A stretch of DNA of 49,615 bases from Acidimicrobiia bacterium (lineage in GTDB: Bacteria > Actinomycetota > Acidimicrobiia > Acidimicrobiales > AC-14): assembly GCA_023265025.1 (NCBI GenBank), contig JAHFUP010000033.1:1-49615 (forward strand), written 5' to 3'. Numbering within the stretch: position 1 is the first letter of the stretch; every line of letters begins with the position of its first letter. Below the pieces are notes generated by a model, which saw only the letters and a program-made list of their open reading frames with translations, ran no database searches and had not been told where the DNA came from. Both the position numbers and the translations under genes were made by a program. This document shows, piece after piece, positions 1 through 7,957 of this stretch.

Positions 1-120
1 GCCGCCTCCGCCCTGTCCCTCCCTCGTGTCCGCTGCCGGAGGGGCCGCCTTCGGCGGCGACGGCGGCCACGGACGGGAAACCCCACGAACGCGGCGAACG
101 TTTGTGGTCAGGGCACTAGC
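1..120. repeat. 120-bp direct repeat, copy 1
   Basis: Positions 1-120 match 983-1102 with three mismatches by eye (at 34, 98 and 117). The unit contains a GCCGCC-TTC-GGCGGC hairpin and a second inverted repeat, CCACGAACG at 83-91 with CGTTTGTGG at 99-107 (one G.T pair). Its right end overlaps the stop codon of the CooC-like gene. Both copies lie immediately 3' of reverse-strand genes, so transcript-end structure is a plausible role. The copy may continue left of the window. Confidence 0.9.
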
Positions 121-889
121 CCGCCGGCGCGAACTGTGCTTCGAGGCGATCGGCCAGGCGGCCGATGGCCTGGACGGCGTCACAGTCCGGGGCGGTGTCG
201 AGCACGCACATCGACGCCCGGTCCGCCTCGGGGACCGAGGGGTCCTCGGGGATGGCGACGAGCAGGTCGCATTCGCGTTCGGCGGCGAAGGCCTCCATGC
301 GCTCGACGTCGGCGGGGCCGGTGGCCCGGTTGCCGATGAAGGCGACCCGCTCGATGCCCAGCTCCAGGGCCAGCTTGTGGGTGCGGTCGGCGGTCATCAT
401 GACCTTGGCCGTGGGCTGGACGACGACCAGGAGGAGGTCGACGTAGCGGAGTGTGCCGCCGGCCCAGCTCAGGTGCTCAAGCCCGGCTTCCATGTCGGCG
501 ACGACGAATGTGCCGGGGAGGTCCTTCTCGATCCGTTCGATGAAGTCACGCACGGTGACATGGGCGGTCCCCGTTCAGCCGGAGCCGGCCTTCTCGGCCA
601 TCGCCCCCAGCATGATCGTGATCCCGTCGGGACCCGGCGTGCCGTACTCCTCCAGGAGCTGCACCGGCGAGAGGCCCTCGGGCACCCGCCGGCGGGGACC
701 GGACTGATCGAGGAAGGGCCGCAGCTTGGCCGCCCCCTCCTCGCCCAGGCCGATGTTGGCGCCCAGGTTCGGGTCGGAGTCGCAGTCGATGGCGATAACC
801 CGGTGGCCCCGACGGGCCAGGGTGCGGGACAACACGGCGGAGGTGGTGGTCTTGCCCACCCCGCCCTTGCCGGAGATGCCGAGGCGCAT
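116..889 (-). CDS. CooC-like P-loop ATPase (nickel/CODH-type maturation factor) with in-frame TGA
   Basis: This is a MinD/ParA-fold ATPase resembling CooC, the ATP-dependent factor that helps insert nickel into carbon monoxide dehydrogenase. The N-terminus has the deviant Walker A loop GKGGVGKTT (residues 7-15) and a DCDSDPN switch region. The second half has the family segment ADMEAGLEHL. The reading frame runs 257 codons, the usual family size, but codon 105 (575-577) is TGA. It falls in AGSG-TGA-TGTAH, exactly where the family has the first cysteine of its metal-binding CXC motif; the second cysteine position reads Gly. No other stop or frame change interrupts the frame. It could be a selenocysteine codon, a decayed gene or a sequence error. 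No CODH genes are in the window, so its client is unknown. Confidence 0.75.
545..559 (-). promoter_or_regulatory. SECIS-like hairpin after the in-frame TGA
   Basis: On the mRNA strand, 15 nt after the TGA, GTCAC-CGTGC-GTGAC forms a perfect 5-bp stem with a 5-nt loop that has G as its second base. Bacterial selenocysteine insertion elements are hairpins close downstream of UGA with a G early in a small apical loop, so the geometry fits. Short hairpins are common in GC-rich DNA, so this is suggestive only. Confidence 0.35.
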
Positions 890-982
890 GGGCGCCGAGG
901 CTAGTGCCTCGACCTCATTCGTTCGCTTCGCTCACTCCATTCGGTCGAAGTGATCGTGCTCCGGCGGGCGAGCGGAGCTCGC

Positions 983-1102
983 GCCGCCTCCGCCCTGTCC
1001 CTCCCTCGTGTCCGCGGCCGGAGGGGCCGCCTTCGGCGGCGACGGCGGCCACGGACGGGAAACCCCACGAACGCGGCGAGCGTTTGTGGTCAGGGCACGA
1101 GC
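983..1102. repeat. 120-bp direct repeat, copy 2
   Basis: This is the second copy of the 1-120 unit, with the same two hairpins (the CCACGAACG/CGTTTGTGG pair is at 1065-1089). It ends four bases before the stop codon of the next reverse-strand gene. The preceding stretch 890-982 holds no gene; it contains GC-rich, partly palindromic sequence typical of dispersed actinobacterial intergenic elements. Confidence 0.9.
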
Positions 1103-1105
1103 GAT

Positions 1106-1882
1106 TCAGGGAAGCAAGCGGCGGATGGGGTCGACCCAGGTGTCCGGGTTGGACGGGTCAAGGGCGATATCAGCGCCCAGCGGCACCTGCGTGTCGGTCG
1201 TCACCGCGGCCACCGGGAGGAAGCGGCCGCACGCCACCGCCCGCAGCTCCATGACGAACTCCTTGCCCGTCTGCCCGGTGGCGTCGATCAGGACGACGGT
1301 GGGGATGATGCCGCCGCACATCTCGGGGGTGATGCTGTCGAACTCCCGGGTGATGAAGCGGCAGTCCGGGAGGTTGCTCTCGAGGGCACGGGTGCGGTCC
1401 TCGTCGACCCCGATGGTGAGCACGATGGACGGGGGCAGGCCGGCGTTGCGGCGGGCGCCACCCATCTCCGCGGTGTAGTCGGGCTCGGAGAAAGGCTGGT
1501 CGGTGGCGTAGTCGCCCAGGAACTGGTCGAGGCCGGCCCGGGTGGTGAGGGCGTTGGTGGCGGTGGGCTCGTCGACGGACCAGACCTCCCATTGGACTAT
1601 CGCCAGGGCGATCTCGGTGTAGGTGATCGCGTAGAGGAGCGCGGGGTTGGTGAGCACCGGCTTCATCCCCATCACCGACAGCTCCATGGCGACTTGCTCG
1701 ATGACGTCGGACTCACGGGGCGGCGGATCACCGCGGATGCTGAAGGTGTCCGGGGACACCCGGAAGCAGACCTGCCACCAGCCGTCGAGGAACAGGCAGT
1801 CACCCTCGAGGTGGGTGCTCGGCCCGAAGGCGGTACGGGCCCCCTCGTGCACGAACGCGGCGATGACTTCCCTGTCTTCCAT
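1106..1882 (-). CDS. Hypothetical protein with a receiver-like C-terminal half
   Basis: I do not recognise this 258-residue protein. The N-terminal half (about 1-150) is acidic and Trp-rich (GWWQVCF, VQWEVWSV) and looks like a soluble alpha/beta domain. From about residue 150 the pattern IVLTIGVDED...VVLIDATG...VAAVTTD...ADIAL resembles a degenerate CheY-like or Rossmann fold, without a convincing phospho-acceptor context. The ATG at 1882 is chosen because GGTGGAAGG lies about 9 nt upstream; an in-frame ATG at 1936 lacks such a site. It lies upstream of the CooC-like gene on the same strand, with repeat copy 2 between them. Confidence 0.6.
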   Translation of the reverse strand: MEDREVIAAFVHEGARTAFGPSTHLEGDCLFLDGWWQVCFRVSPDTFSIRGDPPPRESDVIEQVAMELSVMGMKPVLTNPALLYAITYTEIALAIVQWEVWSVDEPTATNALTTRAGLDQFLGDYATDQPFSEPDYTAEMGGARRNAGLPPSIVLTIGVDEDRTRALESNLPDCRFITREFDSITPEMCGGIIPTVVLIDATGQTGKEFVMELRAVACGRFLPVAAVTTDTQVPLGADIALDPSNPDTWVDPIRRLLP

Positions 1883-2279
1883 TACCGGCAGCCTTCCACC
1901 CTCGCAGCGTACCGGCGACCGGTACCGTTCGGGCATCGACGAGGACTTCTGCTACATCACGACGACCGGCCGGCGGACCGGCAACCCTCACCGCATCGAG
2001 ATTTGGTTCGCAGGGGAGCCCGGCGGCCGCACGATCTACGTGCTCGCCGGCGGGCGGGAGCGGGCAGATTTCGTCCGCAACGCCATGGCCGACCCGAGAG
2101 TCACCGTCCGCATCGGCGACGGGGAAGGCGAGGCGACCGCCCGCGTGGTGGAGCCGGACACCGAGGAGGACGGGCTGGCCCGCCGGCTGATCCTGGCCAA
2201 GTATCAGGTCGCGACCAGCGACGACCTGGAGAGCTGGGGCCGTTCCGCCCTGCCGGTGGCCTTCGACCTCGCCTTTTAG
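1863..2279 (+). CDS. Deazaflavin (F420)-dependent nitroreductase family protein
   Basis: About 138 residues with the family core CYITTTGRRTGNPHRIEIWF followed by IYVLAGG, DFVRNA and a C-terminal arginine/lysine-containing helix. Relatives (Ddn-like, former DUF385) bind F420H2 in a split beta-barrel and reduce nitro compounds or quinones; the substrate here cannot be read from sequence. The start is uncertain: ATG 1863 is the nearest canonical in-frame start, but it overlaps the divergent gene's 5' end by 20 bp and adds a poorly conserved stretch. The conserved part begins near 1935, so a non-canonical start or a shorter product is possible. Confidence 0.75.
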   Translation: MTSLSSITGSLPPSQRTGDRYRSGIDEDFCYITTTGRRTGNPHRIEIWFAGEPGGRTIYVLAGGRERADFVRNAMADPRVTVRIGDGEGEATARVVEPDTEEDGLARRLILAKYQVATSDDLESWGRSALPVAFDLAF

Positions 2280-2523
2280 CGGGGCGAGGGGCCGAAGCCC
2301 CCTCCCCCCGGTCCCCTCCCGTTGGTCGAGCCGCCTCCGGCGGCACTCAGGCTCCTCGGCGGCAAAGCCGCCTGCGGGCCTCGTGCGGGGGCGGAGCCTC
2401 CGCGCCCCCACCATGCAAAAACTTGTCACATTGGTGAACGTCTCAAGCCCAAGCAGGCGCCTAGAAATCGGCTGAGGCGTACCATTGCAACGGGCCGAGA
2501 GTTCGGATCGAGGTGACCCGCAC
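2280..2523. repeat. Intergenic cluster of GC-rich palindromes
   Basis: This gap contains no gene but several short perfect hairpins in a row, including GGGGCCGAAGCCCC, GCCGCCTCCGGCGGC and GGCGGCAAAGCCGCC. The first follows the nitroreductase stop and could end that transcript. An A-rich patch (ATGCAAAAACTTGTCACATT, near 2413-2432) may belong to the promoter of the response regulator downstream, but no clear -35/-10 pair was found. Confidence 0.5.
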
Positions 2524-3198
2524 ATGACGTGGTCCGAAGCTGCTGCAGCCGCACCTGGCCGGCCGATTCGCGTGCTCGTGTGCGACGATCACGAGGTGGT
2601 GGCCCAGGGCGTGGCCATGGTCCTCCACGCCGAGGGGGACATCGACGTGGTGGGCGTCGCCGGCAGCGTGGCGGAGGTCCGTGAGATGGCGGCGTCCCAC
2701 CGGCCCGACGTTGTCCTCATGGACTACGGCCTCCCTGACGGTGACGGGGTCATGGCCACCACCGCGATCAAGGCGTCGCAGCCCGACGTGCAGGTCGTCA
2801 TGCTGACCTCCTACTCGGACGAGGAGGTGCTGGTCGCCGCCATCGAGGCCGGTTGCTCCGGCTACGTCACCAAGCACAAGGGCGCCGAGGAGCTCATCGC
2901 CGCCGTGCGGCTGGCCGCCGACGGGGAAGCCCTGGTGTCGCCCGACATGCTGGCGCTGTTGCTGCCCCGCCTGCGCCGGAGCCACCACGGCCTGGGCTGG
3001 GACCTCACCCCCCGCGAGCGCCAGGTCCTCGACCTCCTGGCCCAGGGTGACTCCAAGGACGTCATCGCCGACCGCCTGTTCCTTTCCACCAACACCGTGC
3101 GGAACCACATCCAGAACATCCTCACCAAGCTGGGCGCCCATTCCCGGCTCGAGGCGGTGGCGGCCGCGGCCCGGGAGGGGCTGCTTCACCGGGTGTAG
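2524..3198 (+). CDS. NarL/FixJ-type response regulator
   Basis: A 224-residue two-component regulator. The receiver domain (about 15-135) has the acidic pocket CDDH (D21, D22), the phospho-acceptor in LMDYGLP (D67), a conserved TSY segment and a Lys in YVTKHKG. The C-terminal LuxR-type helix-turn-helix starts at LTPRERQVLDLLAQG and includes TNTVRNHIQNILTKLG. The ATG at 2524 is preceded by GAGGTGA, a good ribosome site. No partner kinase is adjacent, so it is an orphan; the nearby glycerol operon is a possible but unproven target. Confidence 0.9.
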   Translation: MTWSEAAAAAPGRPIRVLVCDDHEVVAQGVAMVLHAEGDIDVVGVAGSVAEVREMAASHRPDVVLMDYGLPDGDGVMATTAIKASQPDVQVVMLTSYSDEEVLVAAIEAGCSGYVTKHKGAEELIAAVRLAADGEALVSPDMLALLLPRLRRSHHGLGWDLTPRERQVLDLLAQGDSKDVIADRLFLSTNTVRNHIQNILTKLGAHSRLEAVAAAAREGLLHRV

Positions 3199-3301
3199 GG
3201 GCCGTTGGTGCGCATGCACCACGCGGGCGTGGTCCCCGGATCTCTTCCCGGTGATCGGCCGGCGGCCCAAACTGATGGCATCGACCGCTGGGAGGGCCAG
3301 C

Positions 3302-3787
3302 GTGGGCTTGTTGGCCGAGCAGATCGTCATCGACTGCGCACCGTCGGCGCTGGAGGAGCTGTTCAGCGACCGGGCGGCGGGCTGGATCGCGCCCCTCCTG
3401 CGTCTGGCCGGCGACGAGGGTGAAGCGGCCGGCCTCGTCCTGTTGGGGGAGCGCCCCGACGCTGACCGCCGGCAGTCGCCCCGCCGGCGTGGCCACGAGG
3501 TGGCGGTGGGCCGGGGCGGCCGGAACGCCAGGGGCTTCCGCGTCGACCTGCGATGGCGGACGACGCACTACCGGGCTCTCTTCGCCGAGTTCCACGGCGT
3601 GCTGGAGATTCGGGCTCTCGACGACCAGGCCGTCCTGAGCGTGGAGGGGCTCTTCGTCGCGCCCACCGGCGCGACCGGGTCGGGCACCGCGGCCCTTGCC
3701 GCCCGAAGAGCCGCAGAAGCAGCGATGCGCAGCCTGCTCGGCCACCTGCGTTCGGCGACGGAAGCGAGCTCGTTCTCCCGCTCCTGA
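3302..3787 (+). CDS. Hypothetical protein
   Basis: A 161-residue soluble protein of unknown function, started at GTG 3302 after GGGAGGG. The pattern (QIVIDCAPSALEELFSD at the N-terminus, central FRVDLRWRTTHYRALFAEFHG, a C-terminal Ala-rich helix) vaguely resembles SRPBCC/START-like ligand-binding folds, but I cannot assign a family. It sits 103 bp after the response regulator and before the glycerol operon. Confidence 0.5.
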   Translation: MGLLAEQIVIDCAPSALEELFSDRAAGWIAPLLRLAGDEGEAAGLVLLGERPDADRRQSPRRRGHEVAVGRGGRNARGFRVDLRWRTTHYRALFAEFHGVLEIRALDDQAVLSVEGLFVAPTGATGSGTAALAARRAAEAAMRSLLGHLRSATEASSFSRS

Positions 3788-3801
3788 TGCATCTGCACCA
3801 G

Positions 3802-3823
3802 AGAGGTTGAGTTTCGAACCTCT
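3802..3823. promoter_or_regulatory. Inverted repeat upstream of the glycerol operon
   Basis: AGAGGTT (3802-3808) and AACCTCT (3817-3823) form a perfect 7-bp inverted repeat with an 8-nt spacer. It lies just after the preceding stop and about 100 bp before glpF, so it could be a weak terminator or an operator for the glycerol operon. The sequence does not decide between them. Confidence 0.4.
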
Positions 3824-3924
3824 TCTCGACCGCGTCGGGAGCGAGCCTACTGAAGGCCTGTCCCGCATCCCGAGCCGCCCGGCGGCCCGGGCGCGAACCG
3901 CGAGGACCACAGGGAGGCGTCTAC

Positions 3925-4644
3925 ATGGACAACAACTTCGTATCCGAGCTCGTGGGAACGGCGATCCTGATCCTGTTGGGCAACGGCGTCGTCGCCGCCG
4001 TGCTGCTGGCCAAGTCGAAGGCCCAGAACTCGGGCTGGATCGTCATCACCTTCGGGTGGGGTATGGCGGTCACCATCGGCGTGTACGCGGCCGGGCCCTT
4101 CAGCGGGGCCCACATCAACCCTGCGGTCACCCTGGGCCTGGCTGCCACCGGTGACTTCCCGTGGGGCGACGTCCCCGTCTACATCGCCGGCCAGTTCGCC
4201 GGTGCCATCCTGGGCGCCTGCCTCGTCTGGCTGGCCTACCTGCCCCACTGGGCGGAGACCGACGACCCGGGCCTGAAGCTGGCCTGCTTCTCGACCGGCC
4301 CCGCCATCCGCAAGCCCCTGCAGAACGCGATCACCGAGATCATCGGCACCGCGATGCTGCTGATCGGCGTCCTGGCCATCGGCATCAACACCGGCGCGGC
4401 GGCGAGTGGTGTCGGCCCGCTGCTCGTCGGCCTCCTCGTCCTGTCGCTGGGCTTGTCCCTCGGTGGGCCCACGGGCTACGCCATCAACCCGGCCCGTGAC
4501 CTCGGGCCTCGCATCGCCCACGCCTTCCTGCCCATCGCCGGCAAGGGTGACTCCGACTGGAGCTACGCGCTGGTCCCGGTGGTGGCGCCCATCATCGGCG
4601 GCATCCTCGGCTCGGTCATCTTCAACGTCGTCTGGCCGAACTAG
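3925..4644 (+). CDS. glpF: Glycerol uptake facilitator (aquaglyceroporin)
   Basis: A 239-residue MIP-family channel that lets glycerol cross the cytoplasmic membrane. Both pore signatures are present: HINPAVTLG near residue 56 and YAINPARDLGPR near 189, and about six hydrophobic segments can be seen. The residue after the second NPA is Arg, then Asp, and the D in INPARD is typical of glycerol-conducting members. ATG 3925 follows AGGGAGG. It is the first gene of a forward operon that runs without a strand change to pgsA; dhaK starts 21 bp after its stop. Confidence 0.95.
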   Translation: MDNNFVSELVGTAILILLGNGVVAAVLLAKSKAQNSGWIVITFGWGMAVTIGVYAAGPFSGAHINPAVTLGLAATGDFPWGDVPVYIAGQFAGAILGACLVWLAYLPHWAETDDPGLKLACFSTGPAIRKPLQNAITEIIGTAMLLIGVLAIGINTGAAASGVGPLLVGLLVLSLGLSLGGPTGYAINPARDLGPRIAHAFLPIAGKGDSDWSYALVPVVAPIIGGILGSVIFNVVWPN

Positions 4645-4665
4645 CACCAGCGAAAGGAGCCTGGC

Positions 4666-5667
<1,002 letters not shown>

Positions 5668-5671
5668 CACT

Positions 5672-6358
5672 TTGACCGACACTGCGGCCGACGTGAGCCG
5701 CTGGATCCACGCCTTCCAGGCCGAGATCGCCGAGCACCGGGTTCGGCTCACCGAGTTGGACGCGGCAATCGGCGACGCCGACCACGGGACGAACATGGAC
5801 CGCGGCATGCGGGCCGTGGTGGCCAAGCTCGACGATGCGGGCGTCGGCGTCGATATCGGGAGCCTGTTCAAGACCGTGGGGATGACGCTCGTCTCCTCGG
5901 TCGGGGGCGCCAGCGGCCCGCTGTACGGGACCCTCTTCCTCCGGATGGCGACGGCCGCCGCCGGCCTCACCGAGTTGAACGGCGACGGGTGGGCGTCAGC
6001 GTGGGACGCCGGCGTCGCCGGCGTGCAGGCGCGGGGTAAGGCGGAGATCGGCGACAAGACGATGGTGGACGCCCTCGTGCCGGCCAGCGCCGCCTTCGCC
6101 GCGGCCGTCGGCCGGGGCGGCTCGTCCGCCGAGGCCTGGCATGCGGCGGCGGTCGCGGCTCGGGCCGGCGTGAAGTCGACCGTCCCCATGGTGGCGCGCA
6201 AGGGCAGGGCGAGTTACCTCGGGGAGCGCAGCGCGGGGCACCAGGACCCGGGGGCGACGTCGACGTACCTGCTCATCGAATGCGGCGCGGAGGTCCTGGG
6301 CGGCGTCGCTCGGGCGGACAGGGAACGCGGGACAGCGACCGAGTCAGTGAGCACCTAA
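5672..6358 (+). CDS. dhaL: Dihydroxyacetone kinase subunit DhaL (nucleotide-binding)
   Basis: A 228-residue DhaL, the subunit that holds ADP and passes phosphate from DhaM to dihydroxyacetone on DhaK. The Mg-nucleotide motif AAIGDADHGTNMDRG lies near residues 31-45, followed by the Gly-rich SSVGGASGPLYGT loop and the C-terminal GRASYLGERS and DPGATST signatures. The start is TTG at 5672, four bases after the dhaK stop, consistent with coupled translation. Confidence 0.95.
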   Translation: MTDTAADVSRWIHAFQAEIAEHRVRLTELDAAIGDADHGTNMDRGMRAVVAKLDDAGVGVDIGSLFKTVGMTLVSSVGGASGPLYGTLFLRMATAAAGLTELNGDGWASAWDAGVAGVQARGKAEIGDKTMVDALVPASAAFAAAVGRGGSSAEAWHAAAVAARAGVKSTVPMVARKGRASYLGERSAGHQDPGATSTYLLIECGAEVLGGVARADRERGTATESVST

Positions 6359-6376
6359 GGAGAAGCGAGGAGAGCG

Positions 6377-7876
6377 ATGGCCAAGTACGTAGCAGCGATC
6401 GACCAGGGCACGACCAGCACCCGATTCATGATCTTCGACCACAGCGGCCAGGTCGTCTCGGTCGCCCAGAAGGAGCACGAGCAGATCTACCCGGCGCCCG
6501 GCTGGGTCGAGCACGACGCTCTCGAGATCATGACCAGGGTCCACGAGGTCATCCCGATGGCGCTGGAGAAGGCCGGCGTGGACTTCCACGACCTGGCCGC
6601 GGTGGGCATCACCAACCAGCGGGAGACCACGGTCCTCTGGGACCGCATCTCGGGCAAGCCCGTCCACAACGCCCTTGTCTGGCAGGACACCCGGACCGAC
6701 GGCATCTGCAACCAGCTGTCCGCCGACGGCGGCCAGGACCGGTTCCGGGTCAAGACCGGCCTCCCGATCGCCACCTACTTCTCCGGCCCGAAGATCAAGT
6801 GGCTGCTCGACAACGAGCCGGAGCTGAAGGCCAAGGCCGAGGCCGGCGACGTGCTGTTCGGCAACATCGACAGCTGGCTGATCTGGAACCTGACCGGGGG
6901 GCCCGACGGTGGCGTGCACGTGACCGACGTCTCCAACGCCAGCCGCACGATGATGATGGACCTGGCCACCCTCGACTGGGACCCCGAGATCCTGGCCATC
7001 CTGGGCGTGCCGCGGGCCATGCTGCCGACCATCCGGGCGTCGAGCGAGGTCTACGGGGAGGCGCACGAGAGCGCCCTCCGGGGGATCGCCATCGCCGGGG
7101 ACCTCGGGGACCAGCAGGCCGCCCTGTTCGGCCAGACGTGCTTCTCGGTCGGCGAGGCCAAGAACACCTACGGGACGGGCAACTTCCTGCTCCTCAACAC
7201 CGGGACCGAAGCGGTCCAGTCCACCTGCGGGCTGCTGACCACCCTCGGCTACAAGATCGGCGACCAGGCCGCGGTGTACTGCCTGGAGGGCTCGATCGCC
7301 ATCACCGGCGCCCTCGTGCAATGGCTGCGGGACAACCTCGGCCTCATTTCCTCGGCACCGGAGATCGAGGCCCTGGCCCGGACCGTGGACGACAATGGCG
7401 GCTGCTACTTCGTGCCCGCCTTCTCGGGCCTGTTCGCCCCGTACTGGAAGAGCGACGCCCGGGGTGTCATCGCCGGCCTCACCCGGTACGTCAACAAGGG
7501 CCACATCGCCCGGGCGTGCCTGGAGGCGACGGCCTGGCAGACCAAGGAGGTCGTCGAGGCCATGAACGCCGACTCGGGCGTGGCCCTGACGTCTCTCAAG
7601 GTCGACGGTGGCATGGTCGGCAACGAGCTGCTGATGCAGCTCCAGTCCGACGTGCTGGGCGTCCCCGTCGTCAGGCCGACCGTGGCCGAGACGACCTCGC
7701 TGGGGGCGGCCTACGCCGCCGGCCTGGCCACCGGCTTCTGGGGCGAGGTGGAGGACCTGCGGGCCAACTGGGGCGAGGACAAGCGCTGGGAGCCGATGAT
7801 GGACGCCGACGTCCGCGACCACGACTACCGGCTCTGGAAGAAGGCCGTCACCCGCACCTTCGACTGGGTCGAGTAG
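6377..7876 (+). CDS. glpK: Glycerol kinase
   Basis: A 499-residue FGGY-family kinase, full length, making glycerol-3-phosphate from glycerol and ATP. It shows [13 protein letters not shown] at the N-terminus, the glycerol-site segment [15 protein letters not shown], and the C-terminal nucleotide-site run KVDGGMVGN with [14 protein letters not shown] 6377 follows GGAGAAGCGAGGAGAGCG. It supplies the substrate for GlpABC encoded directly downstream, so the operon serves both the glycerol-3-phosphate and dihydroxyacetone branches. Confidence 0.97.
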   Translation: MAKYVAAIDQGTTSTRFMIFDHSGQVVSVAQKEHEQIYPAPGWVEHDALEIMTRVHEVIPMALEKAGVDFHDLAAVGITNQRETTVLWDRISGKPVHNALVWQDTRTDGICNQLSADGGQDRFRVKTGLPIATYFSGPKIKWLLDNEPELKAKAEAGDVLFGNIDSWLIWNLTGGPDGGVHVTDVSNASRTMMMDLATLDWDPEILAILGVPRAMLPTIRASSEVYGEAHESALRGIAIAGDLGDQQAALFGQTCFSVGEAKNTYGTGNFLLLNTGTEAVQSTCGLLTTLGYKIGDQAAVYCLEGSIAITGALVQWLRDNLGLISSAPEIEALARTVDDNGGCYFVPAFSGLFAPYWKSDARGVIAGLTRYVNKGHIARACLEATAWQTKEVVEAMNADSGVALTSLKVDGGMVGNELLMQLQSDVLGVPVVRPTVAETTSLGAAYAAGLATGFWGEVEDLRANWGEDKRWEPMMDADVRDHDYRLWKKAVTRTFDWVE

Positions 7877-7907
7877 CCGAAGGAGCACCGAGTAGCCGAA
7901 AAGCAGC

Positions 7908-7938
7908 GGGCCGGCGACGGGTGACCCGTCGCCGGCCC
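7908..7938. terminator. Strong hairpin between glpK and glpA
   Basis: The 14-base arms 7908-7921 and 7925-7938 are perfectly complementary around a TGA loop and are followed by CTTCTC rather than a long T-run. It may be a partial terminator or a processing/stability element that sets different levels of GlpK and GlpABC. Just upstream, GAGTAGCCGAA occurs twice (7871 and 7890), a small local duplication. Confidence 0.6.
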
Positions 7939-7957
7939 CTTCTCGGAGGGTCAGCGC

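Noticed and set aside
1800-2525. 241-codon reverse frame opposite the nitroreductase-like gene
   Set aside because: It is antisense to a recognised gene and crosses a palindromic spacer.
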